Below, one piece after another: positions 43,810-52,767 of a stretch of DNA of 64,000 nt (the first letter of the stretch is position 1; the number at the start of each line of letters is the position of its first letter). The stretch is from the NCBI GenBank assembly GCA_000335735.1, contig AMYY01000012.1, positions 27,140 through 91,139 of the forward strand, written 5' to 3'. Source of the DNA: an alpha proteobacterium L41A. GTDB lineage: Bacteria; Pseudomonadota; Alphaproteobacteria; Caulobacterales; Caulobacteraceae. The translations under genes and the position numbers were made by a program. The notes under the pieces are model-generated. The model searched no databases, was not told where the DNA came from, and saw only the letters and a list, made by a program, of their open reading frames with translations.

Positions 43810-44810
43810 ATCCTGTCGTTCAGGAAGGCGGCGAAAGCGGCCTCATCCTCGAACCGGGCGACGACCGGCCAGGCAACGACGTCCGTTCGCTGCTCGGGCG
43901 TCAGCCGCACCCAGTCTTTCTCGGTCGTGACCAGTCCGGCGTCGAACACCGCCGCGCGGTCGATCAGGAACGTCATGTCGGCGGCGCTATAGGCCGCATG
44001 GTCGGGGAAGGGGACGAAGTCGACCAGATCGCAGCCCGCCGCCTTCAGCGATCGCTCGACCTTCCAGGGCTTGGCGATGCCGGCGAACCCGACCTGGGGC
44101 CCCGACGGCGGCGGCCCCTCGGGCGTCAGGCGCGCGACGAAGACGGGCAGGGCGCCGAACACGGCCATCAGTTCGGGATCGGCCTCTTCGACATCGGTCG
44201 GCAGCATGACCACCACGGCGTCGGCGCGCGCCAATCCGGCCTTCAGCGGCTCGCGCATGGGGCCTGAGGGAAAGACCGAACCGTCGCCGAACGGCCATTC
44301 GTCGCCGCGCGTCTCGCCGTCTACGACGATCAGGCTGACGGTCTTTTTCAGGGCCGGGTTCTGATGGCCGTCGTCCAGCACCAGGGCCTGCGCCCCGTCC
44401 GCGACGGCGGCTTTGGCGCCCGCCACGCGATCGCGCGCGATCCAGACCGGCGATCCCTGCGCCAGCATCAGCGGCTCGTCCCCGACATCGTCGGCCGTAT
44501 GGATTTGAGGATCGACCTGGACCGGCCCTTCCAGCCGCCCGCCATAGCCGCGCGACAGGCCATGCGCCTCCACCCCCGCCGCGCGCAGCAGACGCAAGGT
44601 TTCGCGCGCGACCGGCGTCTTGCCCGATCCGCCGACCGTCAGATTGCCGACCGAGATGACCGCGCAGCCGGGGTCGGCCGGGACCGTCCTGGCGATCCGA
44701 CGCCCCGTAGCGGCGGCCCAGACCCAGCCCAGCGGTTTCAGCGCCATGCGCGTCATCCGGGCGTGGCTGCTGTCGCGCACATACCACCAGCGCGGCGTGT
44801 TCAGCTTCAT
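43794..44810 (-). CDS. lpxK: Tetraacyldisaccharide 4'-kinase
   Basis: The 338-residue inner-membrane kinase adds the 4'-phosphate to the lipid A precursor. The Walker A loop is GNLTVGGSGKTPV, and the N-terminal MKLNTPRWWYVRDSSHARM is the usual membrane-contact region. LVLDDGHQNPALKK contains the conserved DDGxQ motif. The true start is the ATG at 44810, which overlaps the waaA stop by four bases; the longer open frame upstream is waaA in another frame. Confidence 0.93.
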   Translation of the reverse strand: MKLNTPRWWYVRDSSHARMTRMALKPLGWVWAAATGRRIARTVPADPGCAVISVGNLTVGGSGKTPVARETLRLLRAAGVEAHGLSRGYGGRLEGPVQVDPQIHTADDVGDEPLMLAQGSPVWIARDRVAGAKAAVADGAQALVLDDGHQNPALKKTVSLIVVDGETRGDEWPFGDGSVFPSGPMREPLKAGLARADAVVVMLPTDVEEADPELMAVFGALPVFVARLTPEGPPPSGPQVGFAGIAKPWKVERSLKAAGCDLVDFVPFPDHAAYSAADMTFLIDRAAVFDAGLVTTEKDWVRLTPEQRTDVVAWPVVARFEDEAAFAAFLNDRIQSAR

Positions 44811-46099
44811 CGCCGGCCCTGCCTCTGCGGCATCAGAGGCGACAGCAGCGCCCACAGTCGCTCCAACCCGCCTCCGGCCTCGACGGCCGCGCGACGCCCG
44901 CGTTCGCCCATGGCCTTGGCCGCGTTCAGGTCTTCCAGCAGCGGCTCGATCACGCCGGGCAGGTCGGACGGCGCCTGAACCAGGGCCAGGCCGCCCGCTT
45001 CGACCAGGGCCGCCGTCACCGGCGCCCAATTGGACGCATCCGGCCCCGTGATCGTCGGCTTGCCCAGCCGCGCCGGCTCCAGCGGATTGTGCCCGCCGAC
45101 AGGCGGCAGGCCGATGGCGGGGGCGAATGACCCGCCCATCACCACGACATCGGCGAGGCGCAGGAACAGGCCCATCTCGTTCAGGGTGTCGGCCAGATAG
45201 ATGTCGGTGTCCGGCCCGATCGTCTCGCCGCGCGAACGCATGGCGAAGGCGTAGCCGTCGCGTTGCAGGGCCTGGGCGATGTGCGCCCCCCGCTCGGGAT
45301 GGCGTGGCGTCAGGATCAGGCAGACACGCTCGCTCAAATGGTCCAGCGCGCGCACGATGGCGATCTCTTCGCCCTCATGGGTGCTGGCGGCGACGATCAC
45401 CGGCCGGTCGCCGATGGCGGCGCTCAAACGGTTGAAGGCGGCGGGATCGTGAGGCAGGGCGTCTCCCGACAGTTTCAGGTTCACAAGCCCGTCGATCCGC
45501 GCGCCCATGCCCTCAAGCCGCTGGGCCGAGACGGCATCCTGCGGCAGGATCAGATCAAAGGCCCCGGTCAGCGCCCGCGCCGAGGCCGGAAACCGCGCCC
45601 AGCCCTCGACCGTCTTTTCCGTGATGCGTGCGCTGACCAAGGCCAGTTTCACGCCCCGCCGCTGCGCCTCCAGCAACAGATTGGGCCACAGTTCGCTCTC
45701 GACGAAGACCGCAAGGCTTGGCCGCCAATGGTCAAGGAACCGCTCGACCACGCCCGGCGCATCGACCGGCGCATATTGGTGGATCACGCCTGTCGGCAGC
45801 CGTTCAGCCAGAATCTGCGCCGAGGTCACGGTGCTGGAGGTGACCAGAACGGTCAGATCGGGCCGCGCCTTCGTCAGCCGCTCGACCACGGGCAGCAGCG
45901 ACAGGCTCTCGCCCACGCTGACGCCGTGCAGCCAGACCAGATCGCCGGCGGGGCGCGGGGTGCGGGTGAAGCCCATCCGCTCGTCCACCCGCACCGGGTC
46001 CTCCTTGCCCCGCCTGGCGCGCGCATCCAGCAGGCGCGGGGCCAGCGGCTCCAGCGCGCGCGTCGCCAGCCGATAGGCGATCAGCGGCAAGGGCGTCAC
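44807..46099 (-). CDS. waaA: 3-deoxy-D-manno-octulosonic acid transferase
   Basis: This 430-residue GT-B glycosyltransferase (family 30) attaches Kdo to lipid A precursor. The conserved acceptor-side motif WLHGVSVGESLS is at about 54-65, FVESELWPNLL at about 133-143, and GGSFAPAIGLPPVGGHNPLEPA near 325-346 binds CMP-Kdo. It lies between the DUF374 protein and lpxK, the standard lipid A arrangement in this class. Confidence 0.93.
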   Translation of the reverse strand: MTPLPLIAYRLATRALEPLAPRLLDARARRGKEDPVRVDERMGFTRTPRPAGDLVWLHGVSVGESLSLLPVVERLTKARPDLTVLVTSSTVTSAQILAERLPTGVIHQYAPVDAPGVVERFLDHWRPSLAVFVESELWPNLLLEAQRRGVKLALVSARITEKTVEGWARFPASARALTGAFDLILPQDAVSAQRLEGMGARIDGLVNLKLSGDALPHDPAAFNRLSAAIGDRPVIVAASTHEGEEIAIVRALDHLSERVCLILTPRHPERGAHIAQALQRDGYAFAMRSRGETIGPDTDIYLADTLNEMGLFLRLADVVVMGGSFAPAIGLPPVGGHNPLEPARLGKPTITGPDASNWAPVTAALVEAGGLALVQAPSDLPGVIEPLLEDLNAAKAMGERGRRAAVEAGGGLERLWALLSPLMPQRQGRR

Positions 46100-46109
46100 G
46101 GCTGCGTCC

Positions 46110-46793
46110 TCACGGCTTCAGGCCCGTGATCGCATCGGCCCGCGCCTCGACGGCGTTCAGCCGCGCGGTCCAGTCGACGACGACATCGGCCATGTCCGCG
46201 TCAGCGGGATAGTCGGCGCGGTCCCACACGATGGCGCCCTTGCCGAAGGGCAGGGGCAGCACGGCCCGGTCCCAACTGTCCAGACGGATCGCGGGATTGC
46301 ACGACAGGCCGATGAACAGCACCGGCGCCTTGGACAACTTCGCCATCAGGGGCAGGCCCTCGGCCATGACATTGGCCGGGCCGCGCGGCCCGTCCGGCGT
46401 GATGGCCAAGGCGCCGACCTTCAGCTGTTTCAATCCGTCACGCAGCGCCTGGGTGCCGCCCTTGGCCTTCTCGGCCTTGTCCTTGTTGGCCGAAGATCCG
46501 CGCACGGCGGGAAAGCCCTGACGCGCCACGGCCTTGGCGATGAACTCGCCGTCGGCCGAAAGGGAGATCAGCGCCTTGGCGGGTTGCGCCCGGTCCAGCG
46601 GCCAGCACGACGGCGACAGGCCGATGCGCGAATGCCAGAACACACACAGCACCCCGCCGCCCTGCGTCCAGACGGCCTCAGCAGCCTGCTGGTTTTCGTG
46701 CGTCCAGCGGATGGTGGAAAAGCAGAACTGCATCCACTTCGCCAGGGTCCAGGCCAGCGCCGACTGGATCGCCGGGTTGCGAAGCGGTCTCAT
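46110..46793 (-). CDS. DUF374 lysophospholipid-acyltransferase-like protein
   Basis: The 227-residue protein of the DUF374 family is related to membrane acyltransferases. GVLCVFWHSRIGLSP holds a histidine in the place of the HxxxxD acyltransferase motif, and AITPDGPRGPANVMAEG is the strongest family mark. No signal peptide, one weak hydrophobic region. It overlaps the ABC transporter by four bases and precedes waaA by ten, so a role in lipid A acylation or trafficking is likely. Confidence 0.85.
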   Translation of the reverse strand: MRPLRNPAIQSALAWTLAKWMQFCFSTIRWTHENQQAAEAVWTQGGGVLCVFWHSRIGLSPSCWPLDRAQPAKALISLSADGEFIAKAVARQGFPAVRGSSANKDKAEKAKGGTQALRDGLKQLKVGALAITPDGPRGPANVMAEGLPLMAKLSKAPVLFIGLSCNPAIRLDSWDRAVLPLPFGKGAIVWDRADYPADADMADVVVDWTARLNAVEARADAITGLKP

Positions 46794-48619
46794 GCGACCG
46801 TCTCGACGCTGGGCGCGGCGCCGTCCAGCGACTGCTGGCGGGCCAGGCGGGAATACAGGCCGCCCTTGGCGACCAGGGCGTCGTGCGAGCCTTCCTCGAC
46901 CACGCGGCCGGCCTCGATCACATAGATGCGGTCGGCGTTCCGGACGGTGGACAGGCGGTGGGCGATCATCAGGGTGGCGCGCCCCTGCATCAGCCGCTCC
47001 AGCGCCGCCTGGACCAGGGCCTCGCTTTCGGTGTCCAGGGCGCTGGTGGCCTCGTCCAGCAGCAGGATCGGCGCATCCTTGACGAAGGCGCGGGCGATGG
47101 CGATCCGCTGGCGCTGACCGCCGGACAGACGCAGGCCGGCCTCGCCCGCGCGGGTCGCATACCCCTCAGGCAGGGCCGTGATGAAGTCGTGGGCGGCGGC
47201 GGATCGCGCGGCGTCCTCAATCTGCGCCTGCGTCGCGCCCGGCCGGCCATAGGCGATGTTGGCGGCGATGGTGTCGTCGAACAGGAAGGGTTCCTGCGTC
47301 ACCAGGGCGATGTGGTCGCGCAGGTCATGGATGCGTAGCGCGCGCACGTCTGCGCCGTTGATCGTCACCGACCCGCCGGTCACATCGTAGAAGCGCGGCA
47401 GCAGGCTCAGGATCGTGCTCTTTCCGCCGCCCGACGGCCCGACCAGCGCCACCGTCTCGCCCGGCGCGACCCGCAGGGACACTTCGTCCAGCGTTGGCGC
47501 ATCGGTCCCGGCGTAGGCGAAGGACACCTTGTCCAGCACGACCTCCACCGGCCCGGCGGCCAGGGGCGCGGCGTCGGCCGCCTCGCGAATTTCGGGTTGG
47601 ATGTCCAGGGCGCCGAACAGGCGGCGCGCGGCGGTGAAACCCTCGCTCATCACCGTGGCCAGGTTGGTCACCTGGCGCAGGGCCTGGCCGGCGGCCAGCA
47701 GCATGCCGATGAAGGCGGCGAAACCGCCCACGGTCATGTCGCCCGACTGCGCCCGCCATCCGGCGTAGGCCATGACGGCGGCGACGACGATATAGGCGAC
47801 CAGATCGCTGGACGGGCCGGCGAAGGCGCGGGCGTTGGCGCCCTTGATGACGTGGCGCTGACGACGGGCGACCACCTCGGCGACGCGGTCCTGTTCGGCG
47901 GCCTCGCGGTTTTCGATCTTGATCAGGCGAACCCCGTCCAGGTTCTCCATCAGGGCGGTGGACAGGTTCTCGGTCTCGGCCATGGCGCCGACGGCGGCCT
48001 TGCGCGTCTTGCGTCCGAACCGGCGCAGCACCAGCGCCACCAGCGGCACGCCCAGCAGCACGACGATCGTGAGCTGCCAGTCGATGAACCCCATGTAGAT
48101 CAGCACCGCGATCAGGGTCAGCAGGTTCTGGGTGTAGTTGACCACGCCCGAGGTGAAGGCCTCGCGCACCATATTGGCGTCGAACAGAACCGAGGAGACG
48201 AAGCCGCCCGAGTGCTGGCTGCGTAAGCGCGCCAGATCGGCGCGGATCATCGCCCCGAACAGGCGGATCTGGATGTCGCCGACGATGGTGTGACCCAATC
48301 GGTTGACCAGGGCCGCCTGGCCCAGCGCCGCCAAGGTCCGGGCAATAGCGACGGTCAGGATGGCGATCGGAATCCAGACGACGGCCTTGTCCGCTGGAAA
48401 GGTCACAAGGCCGAACAGACTGATCGGCTTGGTCCCGCCCAGGAACAGACCGTTGACGGCCGGCTCCAGCAGCTTCAGCAGCGCCGCCGTCAGCAGGCCG
48501 GTCACCGCCGCGCACAAGACCGACAGGATCAGCGATCCCTTGTGCTTGGATAGATAGTCGCGCCAAATCCGCGCCAGCAGGGCGCGCAGCGGCATGGTGT
48601 CTGAGGCGGCGACGGTCAT
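46790..48619 (-). CDS. msbA: MsbA-like lipid ABC exporter
   Basis: The 609-residue fused transporter has six membrane helices in the first 320 residues and an ATPase domain after about 360, with Walker A GPSGGGKST, signature LSGGQRQR, Walker B ILLLDEATSALD and switch AHRLST. The chain closely follows MsbA-type lipid A flippases, and the neighbours (waaA, lpxK) agree. The ATG at 48619 (MTVAASDTMPLRALL) is more natural than the open start at 48694, which lies in a basic stretch near the previous gene. Drug-export function cannot be excluded. Confidence 0.88.
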   Translation of the reverse strand: MTVAASDTMPLRALLARIWRDYLSKHKGSLILSVLCAAVTGLLTAALLKLLEPAVNGLFLGGTKPISLFGLVTFPADKAVVWIPIAILTVAIARTLAALGQAALVNRLGHTIVGDIQIRLFGAMIRADLARLRSQHSGGFVSSVLFDANMVREAFTSGVVNYTQNLLTLIAVLIYMGFIDWQLTIVVLLGVPLVALVLRRFGRKTRKAAVGAMAETENLSTALMENLDGVRLIKIENREAAEQDRVAEVVARRQRHVIKGANARAFAGPSSDLVAYIVVAAVMAYAGWRAQSGDMTVGGFAAFIGMLLAAGQALRQVTNLATVMSEGFTAARRLFGALDIQPEIREAADAAPLAAGPVEVVLDKVSFAYAGTDAPTLDEVSLRVAPGETVALVGPSGGGKSTILSLLPRFYDVTGGSVTINGADVRALRIHDLRDHIALVTQEPFLFDDTIAANIAYGRPGATQAQIEDAARSAAAHDFITALPEGYATRAGEAGLRLSGGQRQRIAIARAFVKDAPILLLDEATSALDTESEALVQAALERLMQGRATLMIAHRLSTVRNADRIYVIEAGRVVEEGSHDALVAKGGLYSRLARQQSLDGAAPSVETVA

Positions 48620-48650
48620 CGGCTCTCGGTCGTCCGAGCCGCCCTTCAAG

Positions 48651-49172
48651 TCAAGGCTTGTCCGGCGACGGTTCCAGCGCACGGCCCGGCTCATCGGCGC
48701 GGATCAGGGTTTCGCCGGGCGCTTCCTGGATCCTGACGGCGGGCGGAACTGTCGGATTGGACGCGTATCGACGCCCGTCGAACGGCACGGCGACCTCGTA
48801 GCCTTCGGTGATTCCGCCGCCCGCGACATAGACGCCCAGATCCCGTCGGCCATGGGTCTGTCGCTCCAGCAGCCGGATCGGGGCGCGCGCGACGCTGATC
48901 TCGCCGACCGAGCGATAGGTCGCGCCGGTGCGGTCCAGCACCAGCAGCCGGCATCCGCCCGAGCCGCACCAGTTGGGGCCGGTCAGATAGACCAGGGTCA
49001 TGGCCCCGTCCGGCGTGATGGCGGCCGTATAGCGGGTGGTGTCCAGCGCCTCCTTGGCCCGGTCGCGCAGATAGGCGATCAGGGCGGGGTCTTCGGGCGG
49101 CGGTGTCTGTGCGGCGGCCGCGCCGGCCCACAGGCTGGCGGCGACGACGGCGGCTGCGGCGAGGGTTCTCAT
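48651..49172 (-). CDS. Secreted protein of unknown function in the LPS block
   Basis: The 173-residue protein starts at the ATG at 49172 (MRTLAAAAVVAASLWAGAAA, signal peptide ending near AAAQ). The body has LTGPNWCGSGGCRLLVLDRTG with two cysteines four residues apart that may form a loop, and LLERQTHGRRDLGVYVAGGG. It is probably periplasmic. It lies just upstream of the ABC exporter, 31 bases away, and could be in the same transcript. No family recognised. Confidence 0.72.
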   Translation of the reverse strand: MRTLAAAAVVAASLWAGAAAAQTPPPEDPALIAYLRDRAKEALDTTRYTAAITPDGAMTLVYLTGPNWCGSGGCRLLVLDRTGATYRSVGEISVARAPIRLLERQTHGRRDLGVYVAGGGITEGYEVAVPFDGRRYASNPTVPPAVRIQEAPGETLIRADEPGRALEPSPDKP

Positions 49173-49260
49173 CGGGCTGTTCTCCGGTCTCGACGAACAT
49201 TCCAACGCATCAGGATCGAGATCGGATGACGCGGCGGCGTCGGATCGCTATCTGGCGGGC

Positions 49261-49926
49261 ATGGCGCGCTTCGACCTCTCGACCGCGATGGGCCGTTTTC
49301 GGGCGCATTGGCATTATTTCTGGGCCGACCACGCGTTTCTGCGCGTGGCCTTTTCCAACGCCCACTGGCTGGGTCCTGACCTGGTGCGCACCAATCAGCC
49401 GTCGCCGCGCCAACTGGCCTATTGGAAAAAGAAGGGCGTCAAGACGGTCATCAACCTGCGCGGTGAACGCGACGAAGGCTACTACTGGCTGGAGAAGGAC
49501 GCTTGCGAGCGGCTGGGCCTGACCCTGATCGACGCGCCGCTGGACTCGCGCGATCCGCCCGAGACGGTGCGCATCCACCGCGCGCGCGAGCTGTTCAGGA
49601 CGATCCAGTATCCGGTGCTGATTCACTGCAAGTCCGGCGCCGATCGGGCGGGGATGATGGCGGTCTTCTATCGCCACTTCCACCTGGGCGAGCCGATCTC
49701 GGTCGCCATGAAGCAGCTCTCCAAGAAATATCTGCACTCCCGCGAGGGGCTAACCGGCGTGCTGGACTATACGCTGGAGAAATACGTCAACGAGATCGAG
49801 CCGAAGGGCATCAGCTTCATCGATTGGGTCGACAGCCCCGACTACGACCCCAAGGCCATCCGCGCCGAGTTCAAGGCCGGCTGGTGGGGTACGCTGCTGA
49901 CCGACAAGCTGCTGCGGCGAGAGTAG
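49261..49926 (+). CDS. Dual-specificity-type protein tyrosine phosphatase
   Basis: The 221-residue cytoplasmic phosphatase has the P-loop HCKSGADRAG (HCx5R) at about 121-130 and a general-acid aspartate in APLDSRDPP. TVINLRGERDEGYYW and the flanking LGLTLIDAPL are the core of the family found beside LPS genes. It is the only plus-strand gene within the block from 43794 to 52728. Substrate may be a phospho-lipid, phospho-sugar or phospho-protein. The ATG at 49261 lacks a strong ribosome-binding site. Confidence 0.85.
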   Translation: MARFDLSTAMGRFRAHWHYFWADHAFLRVAFSNAHWLGPDLVRTNQPSPRQLAYWKKKGVKTVINLRGERDEGYYWLEKDACERLGLTLIDAPLDSRDPPETVRIHRARELFRTIQYPVLIHCKSGADRAGMMAVFYRHFHLGEPISVAMKQLSKKYLHSREGLTGVLDYTLEKYVNEIEPKGISFIDWVDSPDYDPKAIRAEFKAGWWGTLLTDKLLRRE

Positions 49927-49932
49927 GGAGCG

Positions 49933-50145
49933 TCAGCCCCATGGGCCGGTCTTCGGTTTGTCGCCGGCCTCGCCGTTCGCGCGCGCCTCGGCGGCCAGTT
50001 CGGCGTCGCGACGGGCCTTGCGATCGGCCTCGCACCGCTTGAACCAGCGAGCGTAGTCGATATGGCCGCGCAGCGAAAAGCTGAACAGCGCCAGCACGGC
50101 CAGCAGGCTGACCAGTTGGAAGATCTGTTGCGGTTCCAGGTTCAT
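49933..50145 (-). CDS. Small single-helix membrane protein
   Basis: The 70-residue protein has one helix (IFQLVSLLAVLALFSFSL) and a basic/acidic C-terminal tail (DRKARRDAELAAEARANGE) that may form a coiled segment. It is tail-to-tail with the phosphatase, seven bases between stops, and downstream of the DUF4170 gene. No known family. Confidence 0.68.
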   Translation of the reverse strand: MNLEPQQIFQLVSLLAVLALFSFSLRGHIDYARWFKRCEADRKARRDAELAAEARANGEAGDKPKTGPWG

Positions 50146-50176
50146 CGTCGTCCTCGCCTACAGATCGAAACGTCGG

Positions 50177-50203
50177 ATCGAGGAGCCGGTTCGGCTCCTC
50201 GAT
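50177..50203. terminator. Hairpin between DUF4170 and the small membrane protein
   Basis: ATCGAGGAGCC and GGCTCCTCGAT form a perfect 11-base stem around GGTTC. It lies 20 bases downstream of the DUF4170 stop (minus strand). No long U-run, so it may only partly end that transcript. Confidence 0.55.
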
Positions 50204-50222
50204 GTCGCACTCAATCCTCAGA

Positions 50223-50468
50223 TCAGGCCGCGTCGCCGCGCGGATCGATCAGCTTGTGGGCGTGCAGGATGAAATAGCGCATGTGGGCGTTGTCCACGGT
50301 GGCCTGGGCGCGCGCCTTCCAGGCCTTCTTGGCTTCGTCATAGCTGCCGAAGGCGCCGACGAACTCGACCTGCGACAGGTCGCGGAAAGTCGGCTCGCCC
50401 AGGTGACGAAGCTCGCCGCCGATCACGATGTGCAGAAGTTGCGGCGGGACGGCGTTCTGATCGGTCAT
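50223..50468 (-). CDS. DUF4170 protein
   Basis: The 81-residue protein fits the DUF4170 family: QLLHIVIGGELRHLGEPTFRDLSQVEFVG in pieces, GSYDEAKKAWKARAQATVDN and HMRYFILHAHKLIDP. Such proteins lie next to lipid A genes in many Alphaproteobacteria; function unknown. The ATG at 50468 follows a 110-base gap after cysQ. Confidence 0.85.
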   Translation of the reverse strand: MTDQNAVPPQLLHIVIGGELRHLGEPTFRDLSQVEFVGAFGSYDEAKKAWKARAQATVDNAHMRYFILHAHKLIDPRGDAA

Positions 50469-50578
50469 CGGAAATCCTGAAGGCTGGGCCGGAAGGCTTT
50501 GGGGGAGGGAGGTTTGCGCGCGGCATAGGCCGAGAACGCCCTCGGATCAATGTGGGCCGGGGTTTTTCCGTCCTCGCC

Positions 50579-51376
50579 TTAGGTCGAAAGCGGCACGTTT
50601 TTACAGCGCCGCACGATCATCGGCTGGATGGTCGGCGCCGCGCAGACCAGGCTGGCCTGACGCGGATCGGGCCGGTTGAAGGCCCACGGCCGCCCGTGGT
50701 GATCGCTGACCCTGGCGCCGGCTTCGGTCGCGATCAGCCAGCCTGCAGCGACGTCCCAGTCCCATTTCGGCGTCAGGGCCAGGGCGGCGTCGAAGGCGCC
50801 GGCGGCGACCAGCGCCATCCGATAGGCCAGGGCGTTGCGCTTTTCGAACCGCATCGCCGGCCAGGGTTCATCGGCGAAATAGGGCGCTTCGATCAGTCGC
50901 GCATCGCCCAGGATCGAGGCGTCCTCCAGCGTATCGACATCCGAGGCGTGGATGGGTTTGCCGTTACGTCGCGCTCCGCCGCCGCGCGTCGCCACATAGG
51001 TCTCGTCCACCTCGGGCGCATGGATGACGGCGGCGACGACCTCGCCGTCCTCGATAACGGAAATGGGCACGCACCACCACGGCGTCCGCTTCATATAGGC
51101 GACGGTGCCGTCGATGGGATCGACCACGAAGATGCGTCGTTTCGACAGACGCTCGGCCGTATCCGCCGTCTCTTCCGACAGCCAGCCATAGTCGGGCCGC
51201 GCCGGAAGCAGCCTGTCCTTCAGCATGGCGTCGACCTTCAGGTCGCCGCTGGTGACGGGCGAACCGCCGACCTTGGACTCGATCTTCAGCCCCGCCTCAC
51301 GCTCGGCGATGGCCAGCGCCCCGGCGTCGATGGCCGCCTGGCGGATCAGGTCGAGGTCGGCGCACAAGTCGATCAT
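50579..51376 (-). CDS. cysQ: 3'(2'),5'-bisphosphate nucleotidase / inositol-phosphatase family
   Basis: This 265-residue Mg2+-dependent phosphatase has metal ligands in WLSEETAD, IFVVDPIDGTVAYM and PKWDWDVAAG. The fold is that of CysQ and inositol monophosphatase; CysQ (PAP hydrolysis) is favoured by the pmbA/cysQ/DUF4170 context known in related genomes. Its ATG overlaps the pmbA stop (ATGA), implying coupling. IMPase activity cannot be excluded. Confidence 0.85.
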   Translation of the reverse strand: MIDLCADLDLIRQAAIDAGALAIAEREAGLKIESKVGGSPVTSGDLKVDAMLKDRLLPARPDYGWLSEETADTAERLSKRRIFVVDPIDGTVAYMKRTPWWCVPISVIEDGEVVAAVIHAPEVDETYVATRGGGARRNGKPIHASDVDTLEDASILGDARLIEAPYFADEPWPAMRFEKRNALAYRMALVAAGAFDAALALTPKWDWDVAAGWLIATEAGARVSDHHGRPWAFNRPDPRQASLVCAAPTIQPMIVRRCKNVPLST

Positions 51377-52728
51377 TTGCCCGCGATGGCCACCGCGTCG
51401 AACATCAGGCTGGGCACATTGAACCCGCCCCGGAACTCCAGGTCCGAACCGCGCTCGATCCGCAGATACAGGTCGGTCAGCTTGCCCGCGACCGTGACCT
51501 CGCTGACCGGATAGGCGATCACGCCGTTCTCGAACCAGAAGCCCGACACCCCGGCGGACCAGTCGCCGGTGTTGCCGTTCAGCGACGGGCCGAACATCGA
51601 CGTCACCAGAAGGCCGGTCCCGGCGTCGGCCATCAGGCCCGCCAGATCCCGCTCGCCCGGCTCCATATGCAGATTGTGGGTCGAGACGCCGGATGGTCCG
51701 GCCAGACCCCGCGACGCGTGGCCGGTGGTTTCCAGGCCCAGTTGCCGGGCCGAGGCGCTGTTCAGCAACCAGGTGGTCAGGACGCCGTCGTCGAACAGGG
51801 CGCGCTTGTGGACCATTGCGCCCTCGTCGTCGAACGGGGTCGATCCCATGCCGCGCGGGCGGAACGGATCGTCGATCAGGGTCACGCCCTCGGCGAAGAC
51901 GCGCTGCCCCATGCGGTCCTTCAGGAAGGAGGTGCCGCGCGCGATCGACGGGCCGGAAATGGCGCCGATGGCCGGCGACACGATCTGACCCGCCATCCGG
52001 TTGTCGAAGATCACGGGCGCGGTGGTCGAGGCGATCTTGCGCGGCCCAACGCGGGCGACGGCGCGCTCGCCGGCGGTGCGGCCGATCAGGTCGGCGCCCG
52101 GCAGGTCGGACAGGTGGCGGGTCGAACGGCTCTCGCCGCCGCGCTCCATCGCGCCGTCCTTTTCGGCGATGACGCCGACGCCCAGCGAGAAGGCCGAACC
52201 CTCATAGGCGCCATCGAAACCGTGAGAGGTCACAAGCCGCCAGCGGCTGGACGACCAGCCGGCGTGTCCGCCTTCGGACCGCGCCACGCCGGGGACCGCC
52301 AGGGCCGCCGCCTCGGCCTCGGCCGAGACCTGTTCCAGAGTTTGGGCGCTGCGTTCGCTGGGATCGAACAGGTCCAGATCGACGAACGGCCCGCGCGCCA
52401 GCCGATCTTCGGGCGCGAAACCGGCGTGGGGATCTTCCGGCGCCAGCCGCGCCATGGCCACGGCCCGCTCGACCAGCCGCGCCTGGGTCGCCGGCGAAAG
52501 GTCCGAGGCCGAAACGGACGCCTGCCGTTGGCCCACGAACACCCGCAGGCCCAGGTCGCGCGATTCCTCGCGTTCGACATCTTCCAGCTTGCCGTTGCGC
52601 ACCCCGACCGACAGGGATCGGCGATCGGCGCTGACCGCCTCTGCGGCGTCGGCGCCGGCCTTCAGCGCAGCCTTGACGATGTCGTTGAGAAGATCGGTGG
52701 AAACGGGCGCAGTCAGGGTTTCAGTCAT
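51373..52728 (-). CDS. pmbA: PmbA/TldE-type metalloprotease subunit
   Basis: The 451-residue protein belongs to the TldD/PmbA family. VRNGKLEDVEREESRDLGLRVFVG and HASRGLAGPSGVSTHNLHMEPG are characteristic. The HExxxH motif of TldD is not seen, which fits the non-catalytic TldE/PmbA partner of the TldD2-TldE2 peptide-processing complex. tldD is not in the window. Starts at the ATG at 52728. Confidence 0.92.
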   Translation of the reverse strand: MTETLTAPVSTDLLNDIVKAALKAGADAAEAVSADRRSLSVGVRNGKLEDVEREESRDLGLRVFVGQRQASVSASDLSPATQARLVERAVAMARLAPEDPHAGFAPEDRLARGPFVDLDLFDPSERSAQTLEQVSAEAEAAALAVPGVARSEGGHAGWSSSRWRLVTSHGFDGAYEGSAFSLGVGVIAEKDGAMERGGESRSTRHLSDLPGADLIGRTAGERAVARVGPRKIASTTAPVIFDNRMAGQIVSPAIGAISGPSIARGTSFLKDRMGQRVFAEGVTLIDDPFRPRGMGSTPFDDEGAMVHKRALFDDGVLTTWLLNSASARQLGLETTGHASRGLAGPSGVSTHNLHMEPGERDLAGLMADAGTGLLVTSMFGPSLNGNTGDWSAGVSGFWFENGVIAYPVSEVTVAGKLTDLYLRIERGSDLEFRGGFNVPSLMFDAVAIAGK

Positions 52729-52767
52729 GCCCCGATATGGCGGACGCCCCGCTGCACCGCAACCGCG

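Noticed and set aside
44811..45029. Extended start for lpxK
   Set aside because: The extra 73 residues are Arg/Gly-rich and are waaA in a different frame.
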